Source: Halobacillus litoralis (GTDB taxonomy: Bacteria > Bacillota > Bacilli > Bacillales > Halobacillaceae). Taken from it: a DNA stretch of 64,000 bases. Below the pieces are notes generated by a model. That model ran no database searches. It was given only the letters and a program-made list of their open reading frames with translations, and was not told the DNA's origin. Shown here piece by piece: positions 1-7,027 of the stretch. The stretch lies in NCBI RefSeq assembly GCF_009856415.1, contig NZ_WMEZ01000003.1, positions 332,879 through 396,878 on the forward strand, written 5' to 3'. Each line of letters starts with the position of its first letter. Within the stretch, counting starts at the first letter, position 1. Both the position numbers and the translations under genes were made by a program.

Positions 1-612
1 AACAAGTGACTGAAGGACCGTGAACAGTCCAAACCCTGCCAGATAACCGAACACGATTTCAGACCGTCTGATGGGTGTAGCCAACAATCGTTCCAATGTG
101 CCCTGTGTACGTTCTCTTAAAAAAGAAACTCCGCCTACGATAAATACGAAGAAAAAGACGAAAAAACCGATGAGGACAGGTCCCACATAATCAAATAACC
201 CGAGTTCCTCTGAGCCATGGTAGTACTCCACGTTTATTGGACTTTGCTGATTCGCACTTAAAGATTGCAATTCTTTTTGAATTGCTCCAGCAGTGTTTGG
301 ATCACTTCCCTCTAGAACCAGGGATATTTCCTGATTTTCAAAATACAGCACAGCATCCAACGTCCCCTCATCCAGCTTTTCTTGTGCTTTAGAAGAAGAC
401 AGCGTTTCAACGACAAGGGTATCCGACGACAATTTTTCAAGCATGGATTCTGGAACGTCGACGGCTCCTAGTTCCAGGTTGGATTCATCATGATCCAGTA
501 CCATCCACATGAGTGACAAAACAAGGAGCGGAGCCACCACCATCAGAGCTACACTTCTTTTATCCCGTCTGAATTGGAGAAGGATTCTTTTCATTACATG
601 GAAGGTATTCAT
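1..612 (-). CDS. ABC-2 type exporter permease, partial (C-terminus off the left edge)
   Basis: The reading frame is open from an ATG at 610-612 to the window edge (204 codons). It starts MNTFHVMKRILLQFRRDKRS, followed by a hydrophobic first membrane segment, a long extracytoplasmic region containing the stretch LDAVLYFENQEISLVLEGSD, and a further membrane segment (about residues 150-170) followed by FLRERTQGTLERLLATP, the usual signature of ABC-2/YhgE-like permeases. A good ribosome site (GGAGGTGAAACAAC) precedes it. Its start codon overlaps the stop of the ATPase gene (ATGA), so the two are translationally coupled. The substrate is unknown; drug or lipid export is typical for the family. The C-terminal membrane helices are outside the window. 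Confidence 0.9.
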   Translation of the reverse strand, partial: MNTFHVMKRILLQFRRDKRSVALMVVAPLLVLSLMWMVLDHDESNLELGAVDVPESMLEKLSSDTLVVETLSSSKAQEKLDEGTLDAVLYFENQEISLVLEGSDPNTAGAIQKELQSLSANQQSPINVEYYHGSEELGLFDYVGPVLIGFFVFFFVFIVGGVSFLRERTQGTLERLLATPIRRSEIVFGYLAGFGLFTVLQSLV

Positions 613-1331
613 GTTGTTTCACCTCCGTAATGTAAAAACACGTCTTCCATAGATGGCACATTCACCTTTTCCTTCAACATTTCTGGAGTATCCATGGCTA
701 TCATTTCCCCGTTTCTAAGCAGAGCTAGACGATCACATTTCTCCGCCTCATCCATGACATGTGTGGTAACAATGATCGTAACTCCCTTATGCTTCAAATC
801 ATTAAGTTCGTTCCAAATCGACTGCCGCAAAACCGGATCAATGCCAACCGTTGGTTCATCAAGGATGATCATTTCCGGTTCATGGACAAGAGCTGCAGCT
901 AAGGACAACCGCCTTTTCATCCCTCCAGAAAATGTTTCGAAAGGCTGGTCTTTCGAAGAAGATAGGTCAACCATTTCAAGTACTTCCCTGATTCTTTCCT
1001 TTCTCTTTTTTCTTGGTAGGTGATAAATGGAAGCAAAAAAATCAAGATTCTCCCATGCCGTCAACTCTTGATATAATGCATCCGACTGCGCCATGAAACC
1101 AAAACCTTTCATCTGAGAAAGGTGCCTCAAAGATTCCCCATCAAGGGAAATGGTTCCTTCTGTAGGTTTTAGAATACCTGCGATCAACTTTACAAGCGTG
1201 GTTTTTCCTGCCCCTGAAGGGCCCAACAATCCAAAAATCTCACCTTTCTGTATGGAAAGATCCACCTGATCAATGATGGTGACTTTACCATAACGATGGA
1301 TGACACTCTTCATTTCAACCATAGAATTCAA
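609..1331 (-). CDS. ABC exporter ATP-binding protein
   Basis: A 240-residue ATPase that would energise the neighbouring ABC-2 permease. Walker A is GPSGAGKT at about residues 37-44, the signature FSGGMKRR at about 135-142 and Walker B MIILDEP at about 155-161. The stop codon overlaps the permease start (ATGA). I place the start at a TTG (1329-1331) because AGGAGGGG lies just upstream at proper spacing; the first ATG is nine bases further in and too far from that site. A consensus promoter with an operator-like palindrome lies immediately upstream. Export substrate is not predictable from sequence. Confidence 0.93.
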   Translation of the reverse strand: MNSMVEMKSVIHRYGKVTIIDQVDLSIQKGEIFGLLGPSGAGKTTLVKLIAGILKPTEGTISLDGESLRHLSQMKGFGFMAQSDALYQELTAWENLDFFASIYHLPRKKRKERIREVLEMVDLSSSKDQPFETFSGGMKRRLSLAAALVHEPEMIILDEPTVGIDPVLRQSIWNELNDLKHKGVTIIVTTHVMDEAEKCDRLALLRNGEMIAMDTPEMLKEKVNVPSMEDVFLHYGGETT

Positions 1332-1345
1332 TTTAACCCCTCCTG

Positions 1346-1395
1346 AGTGAGTGATTACTCACTTTTTATTATACATCGCTTTGTGAACATGTAAA
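1346..1395 (-). promoter_or_regulatory. Promoter with palindromic operator for the ABC exporter
   Basis: On the minus strand TTTACA (1390-1395) and TATAAT (1368-1373) are 16 bp apart. The expected start region is covered by a perfect dyad, AGTGAGT-GATT-ACTCACT (1346-1363). This geometry fits repression by a dimeric TetR- or GntR-type regulator. No regulator gene is visible in the window; it may lie left of the edge. The promoter and dyad are seen directly; the regulator type is inferred. Confidence 0.75.
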
Positions 1396-1591
1396 GGAAG
1401 AAATATTTCTCTCCCTTCGTTACTAATTACCTTGAAGCGTGCTTTTCCAGGAAGGTATGATCATTACCGAAAGAACGGTTTATTCTGTTCAATCATTATT
1501 TAATATTAGATATCTATCCACATTCTCAACTGCTATAATATTCTCAATCACAAGGGAATGTCTGTTCGCAATTAATGAAAGGGGTAAAACG

Positions 1592-1774
1592 TTGAAAAAC
1601 CATGATGATCGCGACTCCCTCTATTATCTTTTTTCAGGAATAACGCTCGCTTCTTTTTTTGGAGCCATTTTTTTGGCAGGATGGCTGGCAGGTGCGGACT
1701 GGAGTGCCTATTCCATTGAATTCAGTTGGAGTATGTTGAATACCGATACGCTTAAAGACATATTTACAAACTGA
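1592..1774 (+). CDS. Small single-pass membrane protein, unknown
   Basis: A 60-residue protein starting at TTG (1592-1594), preceded by AAAGGGG with suitable spacing. It begins MKNHDDRDSLYYLFSG and has one hydrophobic segment (about residues 13-30) followed by WSAYSIEFSWSMLNTD. I do not recognise the family. It lies just upstream of the DedA-family gene on the same strand, so co-transcription is possible. An upstream extension is open but has no better ribosome site. Coding status is moderately supported. Confidence 0.5.
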   Translation: MKNHDDRDSLYYLFSGITLASFFGAIFLAGWLAGADWSAYSIEFSWSMLNTDTLKDIFTN

Positions 1775-1839
1775 TTTCAGGTTCTATTTTGGAAGCTTGT
1801 TCGATACAATACATCGATCATCTTTTGGAGGAGAAGTTC

Positions 1840-2457
1840 ATGGAAGAATGGATCATTTGGATGATGGAACAGTTCGGGTATCTGGGGGTTTATGCATTGA
1901 TGGCAATCGAAAACCTCTTTCCCCCAATTCCATCGGAAGTTGTTCTGCCGCTTAGTGGTTTTATGACTGTAAGGACGGATTTAACGATGACAGCTGTGAT
2001 CATTTATGCGACCTCGGGTTCTTTGACCGGCTCCCTTCTGTTGTATGGAATCGGGATGTCCATCAGCAGAGAGAAATTGGAAACATGGGTGGAACGTCAC
2101 GGGAAATATCTGCGCCTAACAAAAGCAGATGTGAACAAAGCTTTCCATTGGTTTGAAACATATGGGTACTGGGCCGTCTTTTTTTGCCGTATGCTTCCAC
2201 TTGTCAGAAGTTTCATTTCCATACCTGCAGGAATGGCCCGTTTCTCCATCCTCCCGTTTATTTTCCTTACCTTTTCGGGAAGTTTGATTTGGAATTCAGC
2301 TCTGATCTACACGGGGGCCGTCCTCGGAGATTCGTGGCGCGATATTGTGCACTATATGAAGGTTTACTCGATATGGACATATGTCATCATCATCGCGGTT
2401 GCTTTTTTTACTATTTGGTGGATGCGTAAAGGAAAAGGTGTTCGCTTATGGAGATGA
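1840..2457 (+). CDS. DedA-family (SNARE-associated) membrane protein
   Basis: A 205-residue polytopic membrane protein. It has the DedA hallmarks: an N-terminal MENLFPPIPSEVVLPLSGF-like segment (here AIENLFPPIPSEVVLPL, about residues 20-36) and the downstream FFCRMLPLVRSFISIPAGMA, which carries the conserved arginines and prolines. Recent work links DedA proteins to recycling of undecaprenyl phosphate and phospholipid scrambling, which fits the overlapping downstream uppP gene (10-nt overlap). I chose ATG at 1840 because GGAGGAGAAGTTC precedes it; the longer frame from 1789 has no ribosome site. Confidence 0.93.
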   Translation: MEEWIIWMMEQFGYLGVYALMAIENLFPPIPSEVVLPLSGFMTVRTDLTMTAVIIYATSGSLTGSLLLYGIGMSISREKLETWVERHGKYLRLTKADVNKAFHWFETYGYWAVFFCRMLPLVRSFISIPAGMARFSILPFIFLTFSGSLIWNSALIYTGAVLGDSWRDIVHYMKVYSIWTYVIIIAVAFFTIWWMRKGKGVRLWR

Positions 2458-3260
2458 TGGAGTTTATTAAAGTCGTCATTCTTGGAATGTTTGAAGGTTT
2501 GACAGAGTTTGCACCCGTTTCTTCAACAGGGCACATGATTCTGGTTGATGAAATGTGGCTGAAGACGGACTTGTTTCTGGGAGACTATGTTGCGAATACG
2601 TTTAAAGTGTTCATTCAGCTAGGATCTATTCTTGCCGTCGTTGTCATTTTCCGGGACCGATTTAGAGAACTCTTACTATCCTCGCAGAAAAGTAAACGTG
2701 CTCGATTAAAATGGTCCCATATCATCACAGGACTCCTCCCTGCTGCCATTTTAGGTTTCCTTTTTGAAGATTTCATAGATGAGCATTTATTCATGCTCGA
2801 AACCGTGTTAATCGGATTGGGTGCAGGAGCTGTGTTCATGATAGCAGCTGATTTACATCAGCCAAAAGAATGGAAGGAAAGTGTTGACCAAATCAATCAT
2901 AGACAAGCTTTCACGATCGGTATGTTTCAATGTTTATCCTTATGGCCCGGCTTCTCTAGGTCTGGTGCTACGATATCTGCAGGGGTTTTAATGGGATTGA
3001 GTCACAGAGCCGCTGCAGATTTCACTTTCATCATGGCTGTCCCGATTATGCTGGGAGCAAGTAGTCTGTCCATTGTAAATAACCTTTCCTATTTCCAATG
3101 GACGGCTATTCCTTATTTTGCCGTCGGCTTCCTAAGTGCATTTCTTTTCGCTCTTCTCTCCATTCGGTTCTTTCTGAAACTGATCAATCATGTGAAATTA
3201 ATTCCATTCGCGATCTACCGTTTCCTATTAATTGTAGTTATTTGTTTTCTATATTTTTAA
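2448..3260 (+). CDS. uppP: Undecaprenyl-diphosphatase UppP (BacA)
   Basis: A 270-residue membrane phosphatase that converts undecaprenyl diphosphate to the monophosphate lipid carrier used for peptidoglycan and teichoic acid synthesis; overexpression gives bacitracin resistance in the family. The catalytic signature EGLTEFAPVSSTGHM lies at about residues 16-30 and the second one, SLWPGFSRSGATIS, at about 164-177. Length is normal. It overlaps the DedA gene by 10 nt, suggesting coupled expression of two lipid-carrier recycling functions. Confidence 0.96.
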   Translation: MEMMEFIKVVILGMFEGLTEFAPVSSTGHMILVDEMWLKTDLFLGDYVANTFKVFIQLGSILAVVVIFRDRFRELLLSSQKSKRARLKWSHIITGLLPAAILGFLFEDFIDEHLFMLETVLIGLGAGAVFMIAADLHQPKEWKESVDQINHRQAFTIGMFQCLSLWPGFSRSGATISAGVLMGLSHRAAADFTFIMAVPIMLGASSLSIVNNLSYFQWTAIPYFAVGFLSAFLFALLSIRFFLKLINHVKLIPFAIYRFLLIVVICFLYF

Positions 3261-3263
3261 GTT

Positions 3264-3294
3264 AAAAAAGGACCAAGCTATAAGAGCTCAGTCC
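3264..3294 (-). terminator. Rho-independent terminator of the holin-like gene
   Basis: GGAC-T-GAGCT / AGCTT-G-GTCC hairpin (3270-3294) followed on the minus strand by six T. It starts at the stop codon of the holin-like gene. Confidence 0.7.
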
Positions 3295-3542
3295 TATTCG
3301 CCATCTTCTTTTTTCTCTAAAAAATACTTAACCCCTGCCACGGTACCGATGCCAAGCAAAGCATATTTCAACCCTTCCACCGTTGCTGATGGAGAGATGC
3401 CCTGCTGCCAATAGGAAAAAGCGACACCTAAAACGACAGCGATGATGGGAATGTATCGGTTTGGCACTCTCTTCGTCTGCCTCATCGCATACAACAATAC
3501 AGCAAGTCCTGCATAAGGAGTGAAGTCCGTCATGAAATCCAT
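3294..3542 (-). CDS. Holin-like small membrane protein
   Basis: An 82-residue protein with two to three hydrophobic segments (about residues 8-20, 29-46 and 57-75) and a charged tail KKEDGE. The pattern TPYAGLAVLLYAMRQTKRVPNRYIP followed by AVVLGVAFSYW resembles short phage A118-type (Hol44) holins. A clean ribosome site (AAAGGAGATCAATCC) precedes the ATG. No lysin or other phage gene is adjacent, so a lytic role is unlikely to be reconstructable here. It could serve in peptidoglycan-related or stress release functions; that is speculation. Confidence 0.7.
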   Translation of the reverse strand: MDFMTDFTPYAGLAVLLYAMRQTKRVPNRYIPIIAVVLGVAFSYWQQGISPSATVEGLKYALLGIGTVAGVKYFLEKKEDGE

Positions 3543-3617
3543 GGATTGATCTCCTTTAATATAGAATAAGAGCTTATTCCATGTTATTCATGGGTCAAGG
3601 TTTGAAGTACTCCCTGC

Positions 3618-3653
3618 AAAAAAATACGTCCCGCCCTTCTAAGGGACGAGACG
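3618..3653 (-). terminator. Terminator downstream of ald
   Basis: A GC-rich imperfect hairpin, CGTCTCGTCCC / GGGCGGGACG, followed on the minus strand by a T-rich run. It sits 11 nt beyond the ald stop and ends the aminotransferase-ald unit. Confidence 0.75.
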
Positions 3654-3663
3654 CGTTCATCTC

Positions 3664-4797
3664 TTATGAAACGAATGATTTCGGTCCTAGGGCTTTCTCG
3701 ACTTCCATATAGTCCAGCCCATGAGCTTCTGCCACTTCGCGGTAAGTCACACTGCCATTTACGACATTCACACCTTTTAGTAAGGCCGTGTTTTCGATGC
3801 ATGCTTTTTGAAAACCTTTGTTCGCAATCTGAATCGCATAAGGAACCGTAACATTCGTCAGTGCAAGAGTGGATGTTTGCGGAACAGCTCCCGGCATATT
3901 GCCGACCGCATAATGGACAACTCCATGTTTCACATAAGTCGGATCGTCATGTGTCGTGACGTGGTCGACGGTTTCGACAATGCCTCCCTGATCGACCGCA
4001 ACGTCAATGATGACACTTCCCCGACTCATCGACTTCACCATATCTTCGGTCACGAGTTTGGGAGCTTTGGCCCCTGGAATCAAAACCGCACCGATGACCA
4101 AATCCGACTCCTTAACAGCTTCACTCAAATTCAATGGGTTCGACATGAGCGTGTTGATGGAGGAGCCGAAGATATCATCCAGCTGCCTGAGGCGATCTGG
4201 GCTGAGGTCAATCATTGTCACGTCTGCGCCTAGACCAATTGCGATTTTAGCAGCGTTCGTTCCTACAACACCGCCACCGATAATCGCCACCTTCCCACGC
4301 TTCACGCCCGGTACTCCGCCGAGAAGAATCCCTTTTCCACCATGAGTGCGCTCTAAATATTGTGCGCCTTTTTGTGTAGCCATCCTTCCTGCCACTTCAC
4401 TCATTGGTGTAAGCAGGGGAAGCGATCCATTTTCAGCCTGAACCGTTTCATAAGCGATGGCGACCACTTTTTTCTCTGCCAGTGCTTTTGTCAATTCTTC
4501 ATCTGCTGCAAGATGCAGATACGTAAATAAAATTAATCCCTCATAAAAGTAGCTATACTCTTCGGCAAGCGGCTCTTTAACCTTCAAGACCATCTGCTGA
4601 GCCCACGCTTCTGTAGCCGTATCTACAATCTTCACTCCGACTTCTTCATATTGTTGATTAGAAAAACCTGAACGTTCCCCGGCTTTTGACTCTAAAAATA
4701 CTTCATGTCCTTCATTAATTAAATTCACCGCACCAGCAGGAGTGATGGCTACACGGTTTTCATTATTTTTAATTTCTTTTGGTATCCCTATCCGCAT
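3664..4797 (-). CDS. ald: Alanine dehydrogenase
   Basis: A 377-residue NAD-dependent dehydrogenase interconverting L-alanine with pyruvate plus ammonium. The N-terminal [20 protein letters not shown] motif, substrate-binding region LKVKEP (K74) and TYLHLA (catalytic His at about 95), and a Rossmann nucleotide fold [13 protein letters not shown] (about 175-187) are present. Length is as in B. subtilis Ald. It starts 21 nt downstream of the aminotransferase gene with its own AGGAGG-like site (AGGAGGTTCCTTG), so the two form an operon. In this context it would turn the alanine produced by beta-alanine:pyruvate transamination back into pyruvate, releasing ammonium and NADH. Confidence 0.96.
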   Translation of the reverse strand: MRIGIPKEIKNNENRVAITPAGAVNLINEGHEVFLESKAGERSGFSNQQYEEVGVKIVDTATEAWAQQMVLKVKEPLAEEYSYFYEGLILFTYLHLAADEELTKALAEKKVVAIAYETVQAENGSLPLLTPMSEVAGRMATQKGAQYLERTHGGKGILLGGVPGVKRGKVAIIGGGVVGTNAAKIAIGLGADVTMIDLSPDRLRQLDDIFGSSINTLMSNPLNLSEAVKESDLVIGAVLIPGAKAPKLVTEDMVKSMSRGSVIIDVAVDQGGIVETVDHVTTHDDPTYVKHGVVHYAVGNMPGAVPQTSTLALTNVTVPYAIQIANKGFQKACIENTALLKGVNVVNGSVTYREVAEAHGLDYMEVEKALGPKSFVS

Positions 4798-4818
4798 ACA
4801 AGGAACCTCCTATCAAGG

Positions 4819-6159
4819 TCATATCGACTGAATCGCTTCTACCACAGTATCCAGCAAGAAAGTCAAATCCTCTTCTTCGATAGACAAAGGAGGAGATAGA
4901 GTAATGACATTGTTGTATCCAGCCACTGTCATCCCATTTTTCCCAATCAGTATTCCTTTGTCTTTACAATAGGCGATGATTTGGTTCACTTTCTCAACAG
5001 CTAATGGTTCCTTTGTTACTTTGCTTTCCACCATCTCTATACCAATGAGTAAGCCCTTCCCTCTAACATTGCCCACATGGTTATGGTTCTGAAGTCGGTT
5101 GTTCAAGTCATTTATTGCTGTCTCTCCCAAATCACGCGAACGCTCAAACAAGTTTTCTCTTTCCATAATTTCAATATTCTTAAGTGCAACTGCGCAAGCT
5201 GCTGGATGACCTCCGAATGTATTAATATGACGGAAAAAGTCATACGTATCATCTCCGCAGAACGCTTCATAGACTTCCCGTTTGACTGCCGTAGCTGAAA
5301 GAGGAAGATAAGCACTTGTAATCCCTTTCGCCATCGTAATGATATCCGGCTTCCCCCCATAGTTCATAAAACCGAACGGCTTACCCGTACGCCCGAACCC
5401 GCAAATCACTTCATCCACGATCATGAGGGCTCCGTGTTTTTCACAAACGGCTTGAACCTCTTTCATATACTGCTCTGGCGGTACAATAACACCGCCGCCT
5501 GTAATGATCGGCTCCATGATGACACCAGCAATCGATTCACTATATTCCCAAGTCATCACATCATCGATTTCCTTTGCTCCAAAGCGGTCTTTTTCACTAT
5601 GTTCATTCCGGTATTCATCAGGTGGAGCCACATGCAAAAATCCGGGGCCGAGAGGTTCATACTTGTATTTGCGCTGCGCTTGACCCGTAGCAGCTAACGA
5701 GCTAGTGGAGTTTCCATGATAAGCTCGATACCTTGAGATAAACTTCGTACGGTAATGATCTCCTTTTTGCTGATGATATTGTCGAACCATTTTAAAAGCA
5801 GCTTCATTTGCTTCCGATCCACTGTTTGAGAAAAAGATTACATAATCATCACCAAGTAGCTGATTGATTTTTTCACCTAATTGAATCGCTGCTTCATGAC
5901 TCTGTGTAAGCGGCATATAAGAAAGGTCCTTGATCTGTTCGTATGCTGCTTTCGCAAGCTCTTCTCGCCCATAGCCAACATTTACACACCATAAGCCTGA
6001 CATCGCATCCAAATATCGGTTACCATCTATATCGGTGATCCAAGAACCTTTCGCACTTTTCGCTACCATGGTTGCATCAGGCTTATAGGGTTTCATGGAG
6101 TGCCATACATACTTCTCGTCCTTTGAGAGCATTTCGCTTTTTACATCAGCTTTAGTCAC
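4819..6159 (-). CDS. Class III omega-aminotransferase, probably beta-alanine:pyruvate
   Basis: A 446-residue PLP enzyme. The cofactor lysine lies in TMAKGITSAYLPLSA (about residue 279), with the upstream IVDEVICGFGRTG motif (about 250) and FSNSGSEANEAAFK (about 110-123) contacting PLP. Family members include omega-amino acid:pyruvate and beta-alanine:pyruvate transaminases. Placement beside ald and in the pyrimidine-degradation cluster argues for beta-alanine to malonate semialdehyde. Start is GTG, with GAGGAGGAATCTCC upstream. Alternatives are 4-aminobutyrate, taurine or another omega-amine. Upstream DNA carries a TTTGACACAATG motif also found ahead of mmsA. Confidence 0.9.
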   Translation of the reverse strand: MTKADVKSEMLSKDEKYVWHSMKPYKPDATMVAKSAKGSWITDIDGNRYLDAMSGLWCVNVGYGREELAKAAYEQIKDLSYMPLTQSHEAAIQLGEKINQLLGDDYVIFFSNSGSEANEAAFKMVRQYHQQKGDHYRTKFISRYRAYHGNSTSSLAATGQAQRKYKYEPLGPGFLHVAPPDEYRNEHSEKDRFGAKEIDDVMTWEYSESIAGVIMEPIITGGGVIVPPEQYMKEVQAVCEKHGALMIVDEVICGFGRTGKPFGFMNYGGKPDIITMAKGITSAYLPLSATAVKREVYEAFCGDDTYDFFRHINTFGGHPAACAVALKNIEIMERENLFERSRDLGETAINDLNNRLQNHNHVGNVRGKGLLIGIEMVESKVTKEPLAVEKVNQIIAYCKDKGILIGKNGMTVAGYNNVITLSPPLSIEEEDLTFLLDTVVEAIQSI

Positions 6160-6228
6160 CGGAGATTCCTCCTCAATGGTCTTTTGTTAGAATTATCTTA
6201 ATTATCTAACATTTAAGACGCGCTTTCA

Positions 6229-6245
6229 TTAGACATTGTGTCAAA
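6229..6245. promoter_or_regulatory. Dyad TTAGACATTGTGTCAAA upstream of the aminotransferase
   Basis: A hyphenated dyad of the form TTnGACA-nnn-TGTCnAA. It lies about 30 bp upstream of a minus-strand GATAAT (6193-6198), which has no good -35 box. This is the position expected for an activator site. The minus-strand half TTTGACACAATG recurs upstream of mmsA. Binding protein unknown. Confidence 0.45.
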
Positions 6246-6293
6246 CAGTCATCTCCCCACTTTCACATAATGACAACAGCGCTTATTCAACAA

Positions 6294-6963
6294 TCTGGCA
6301 GGATTGTGTAAGACTTGATTTCAAGACTTGTGTTATGAGGGTTGGGGCGGAGGGGAATGAGTCGCTTTCCGCGGGAGCGCGGTGAGCCTCCTCGGACTGC
6401 GTCCTGTGGGGTCTCTCCTAGCACTCTCTTCCCGCAGGGAGTCTCCCCATTCCCCTCCGCCCCTTTGCCATGTGAGTGTCTCGAAATCACTTCTGGAATC
6501 AACTCATTTTCAACTGATGGAGATGAGTAGTTTTTAGTACAGGTGCCAGGAATTGGATTCCTAATGCTTGATATAGAGAGATTCCTGCGTACACCACATG
6601 GACAGTGGAAGACTGTTCTACTGTGCGAAGGGGTTCGTTTCTCCACTATATCGAATGGGGTGGTTGGGAAGCTGCGAGACTCCCGTGGGAGAAGGAGATA
6701 GGCGAGATCCCGCAGGACGTAGTCCGAGGAAGCTCGCCACTCCCCCACAGGAAAGTGTTCAAATGCGGAATCGCCCTGGTAGACACGACTGGCATAAGCC
6801 GAATAGCAACGGAATGTGCCTTTTCATTCCTTTGCTGTTCGGCTTATGACGCGAGTGTCTGGGCGATGGAGCTGGACGAGTAGCTTCCCAACCAACCTAA
6901 CGCCCAACACGGCAACGAACCCCGATACCTCTCGAAACTGAGTCTTCCACAATCGGGAGCTTT
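6294..6963. repeat. GC-rich composite intergenic repeat, copy 1 (full length)
   Basis: Two GC-rich halves in inverted arrangement. The left half carries a 53-bp core (6363-6415) identical to copy 4 (48948-49000) and one mismatch from copy 3 (32906-32958). The right half, from the GGGGTGGTTGGGAAGC segment near 6658, is a diverged reverse complement of the same core. Left end is TGGCAGGATTGTGTAAGACT and right end is CTTCCACAATCGGGAGCTTT. Open frames on both strands run through it, but they lack ribosome sites and reflect base composition. It fills the 868-bp gap between pucR and the aminotransferase. A hairpin insertion (6756-6877) is nested in the right half. Confidence 0.85.
6756..6877. repeat. 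Hairpin insertion nested in repeat copy 1
   Basis: The equivalent points in copies 3 and 4 run directly from GGAAAGCGAG to TGCTTCCC. Copy 1 instead has about 122 extra bases. These form a long imperfect hairpin: CGCCC/GGGCG (6772-6776 with 6861-6865), AGACAC/GTGTCT (6781-6786 with 6855-6860) and CATAAGCCGAA/TTCGGCTTATG (6793-6803 with 6838-6848), continuing inward to GGAATG/CATTCC. It looks like a miniature palindromic element. Confidence 0.7.
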
Positions 6964-6982
6964 AGTTGAAAAAGGGTGATAG

Positions 6983-7015
6983 AAAAACACTTATTCGGAA
7001 AGCGAATAAGTGTTT
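6983..7015 (-). terminator. Terminator of pucR-like gene
   Basis: Perfect stem AAACACTTATTCG / CGAATAAGTGTTT with a 5-nt loop and an A-run on the plus side (T-run in the minus transcript), 13 nt beyond the regulator stop. Confidence 0.85.
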
Positions 7016-7027
7016 GAGAGCGCATGG

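Noticed and set aside
3294..3542. Prophage remnant
   Set aside because: A single holin-like gene with no lysin, integrase or structural genes nearby is not enough.
3808..4345. Plus-strand frames opposite ald, and similar antisense frames across the preT, preA, mmsA and phosphatase genes
   Set aside because: They are long only because of codon bias in the opposite gene and lack ribosome sites and family features.
6287..6883. Several open frames on both strands, with Arg/Pro/Gly/Ser-rich translations such as FPRERGEPPRTASCG
   Set aside because: They lie wholly inside the GC-rich repeat, recur in every copy in different frames, have no ribosome sites and are shadows of its composition.
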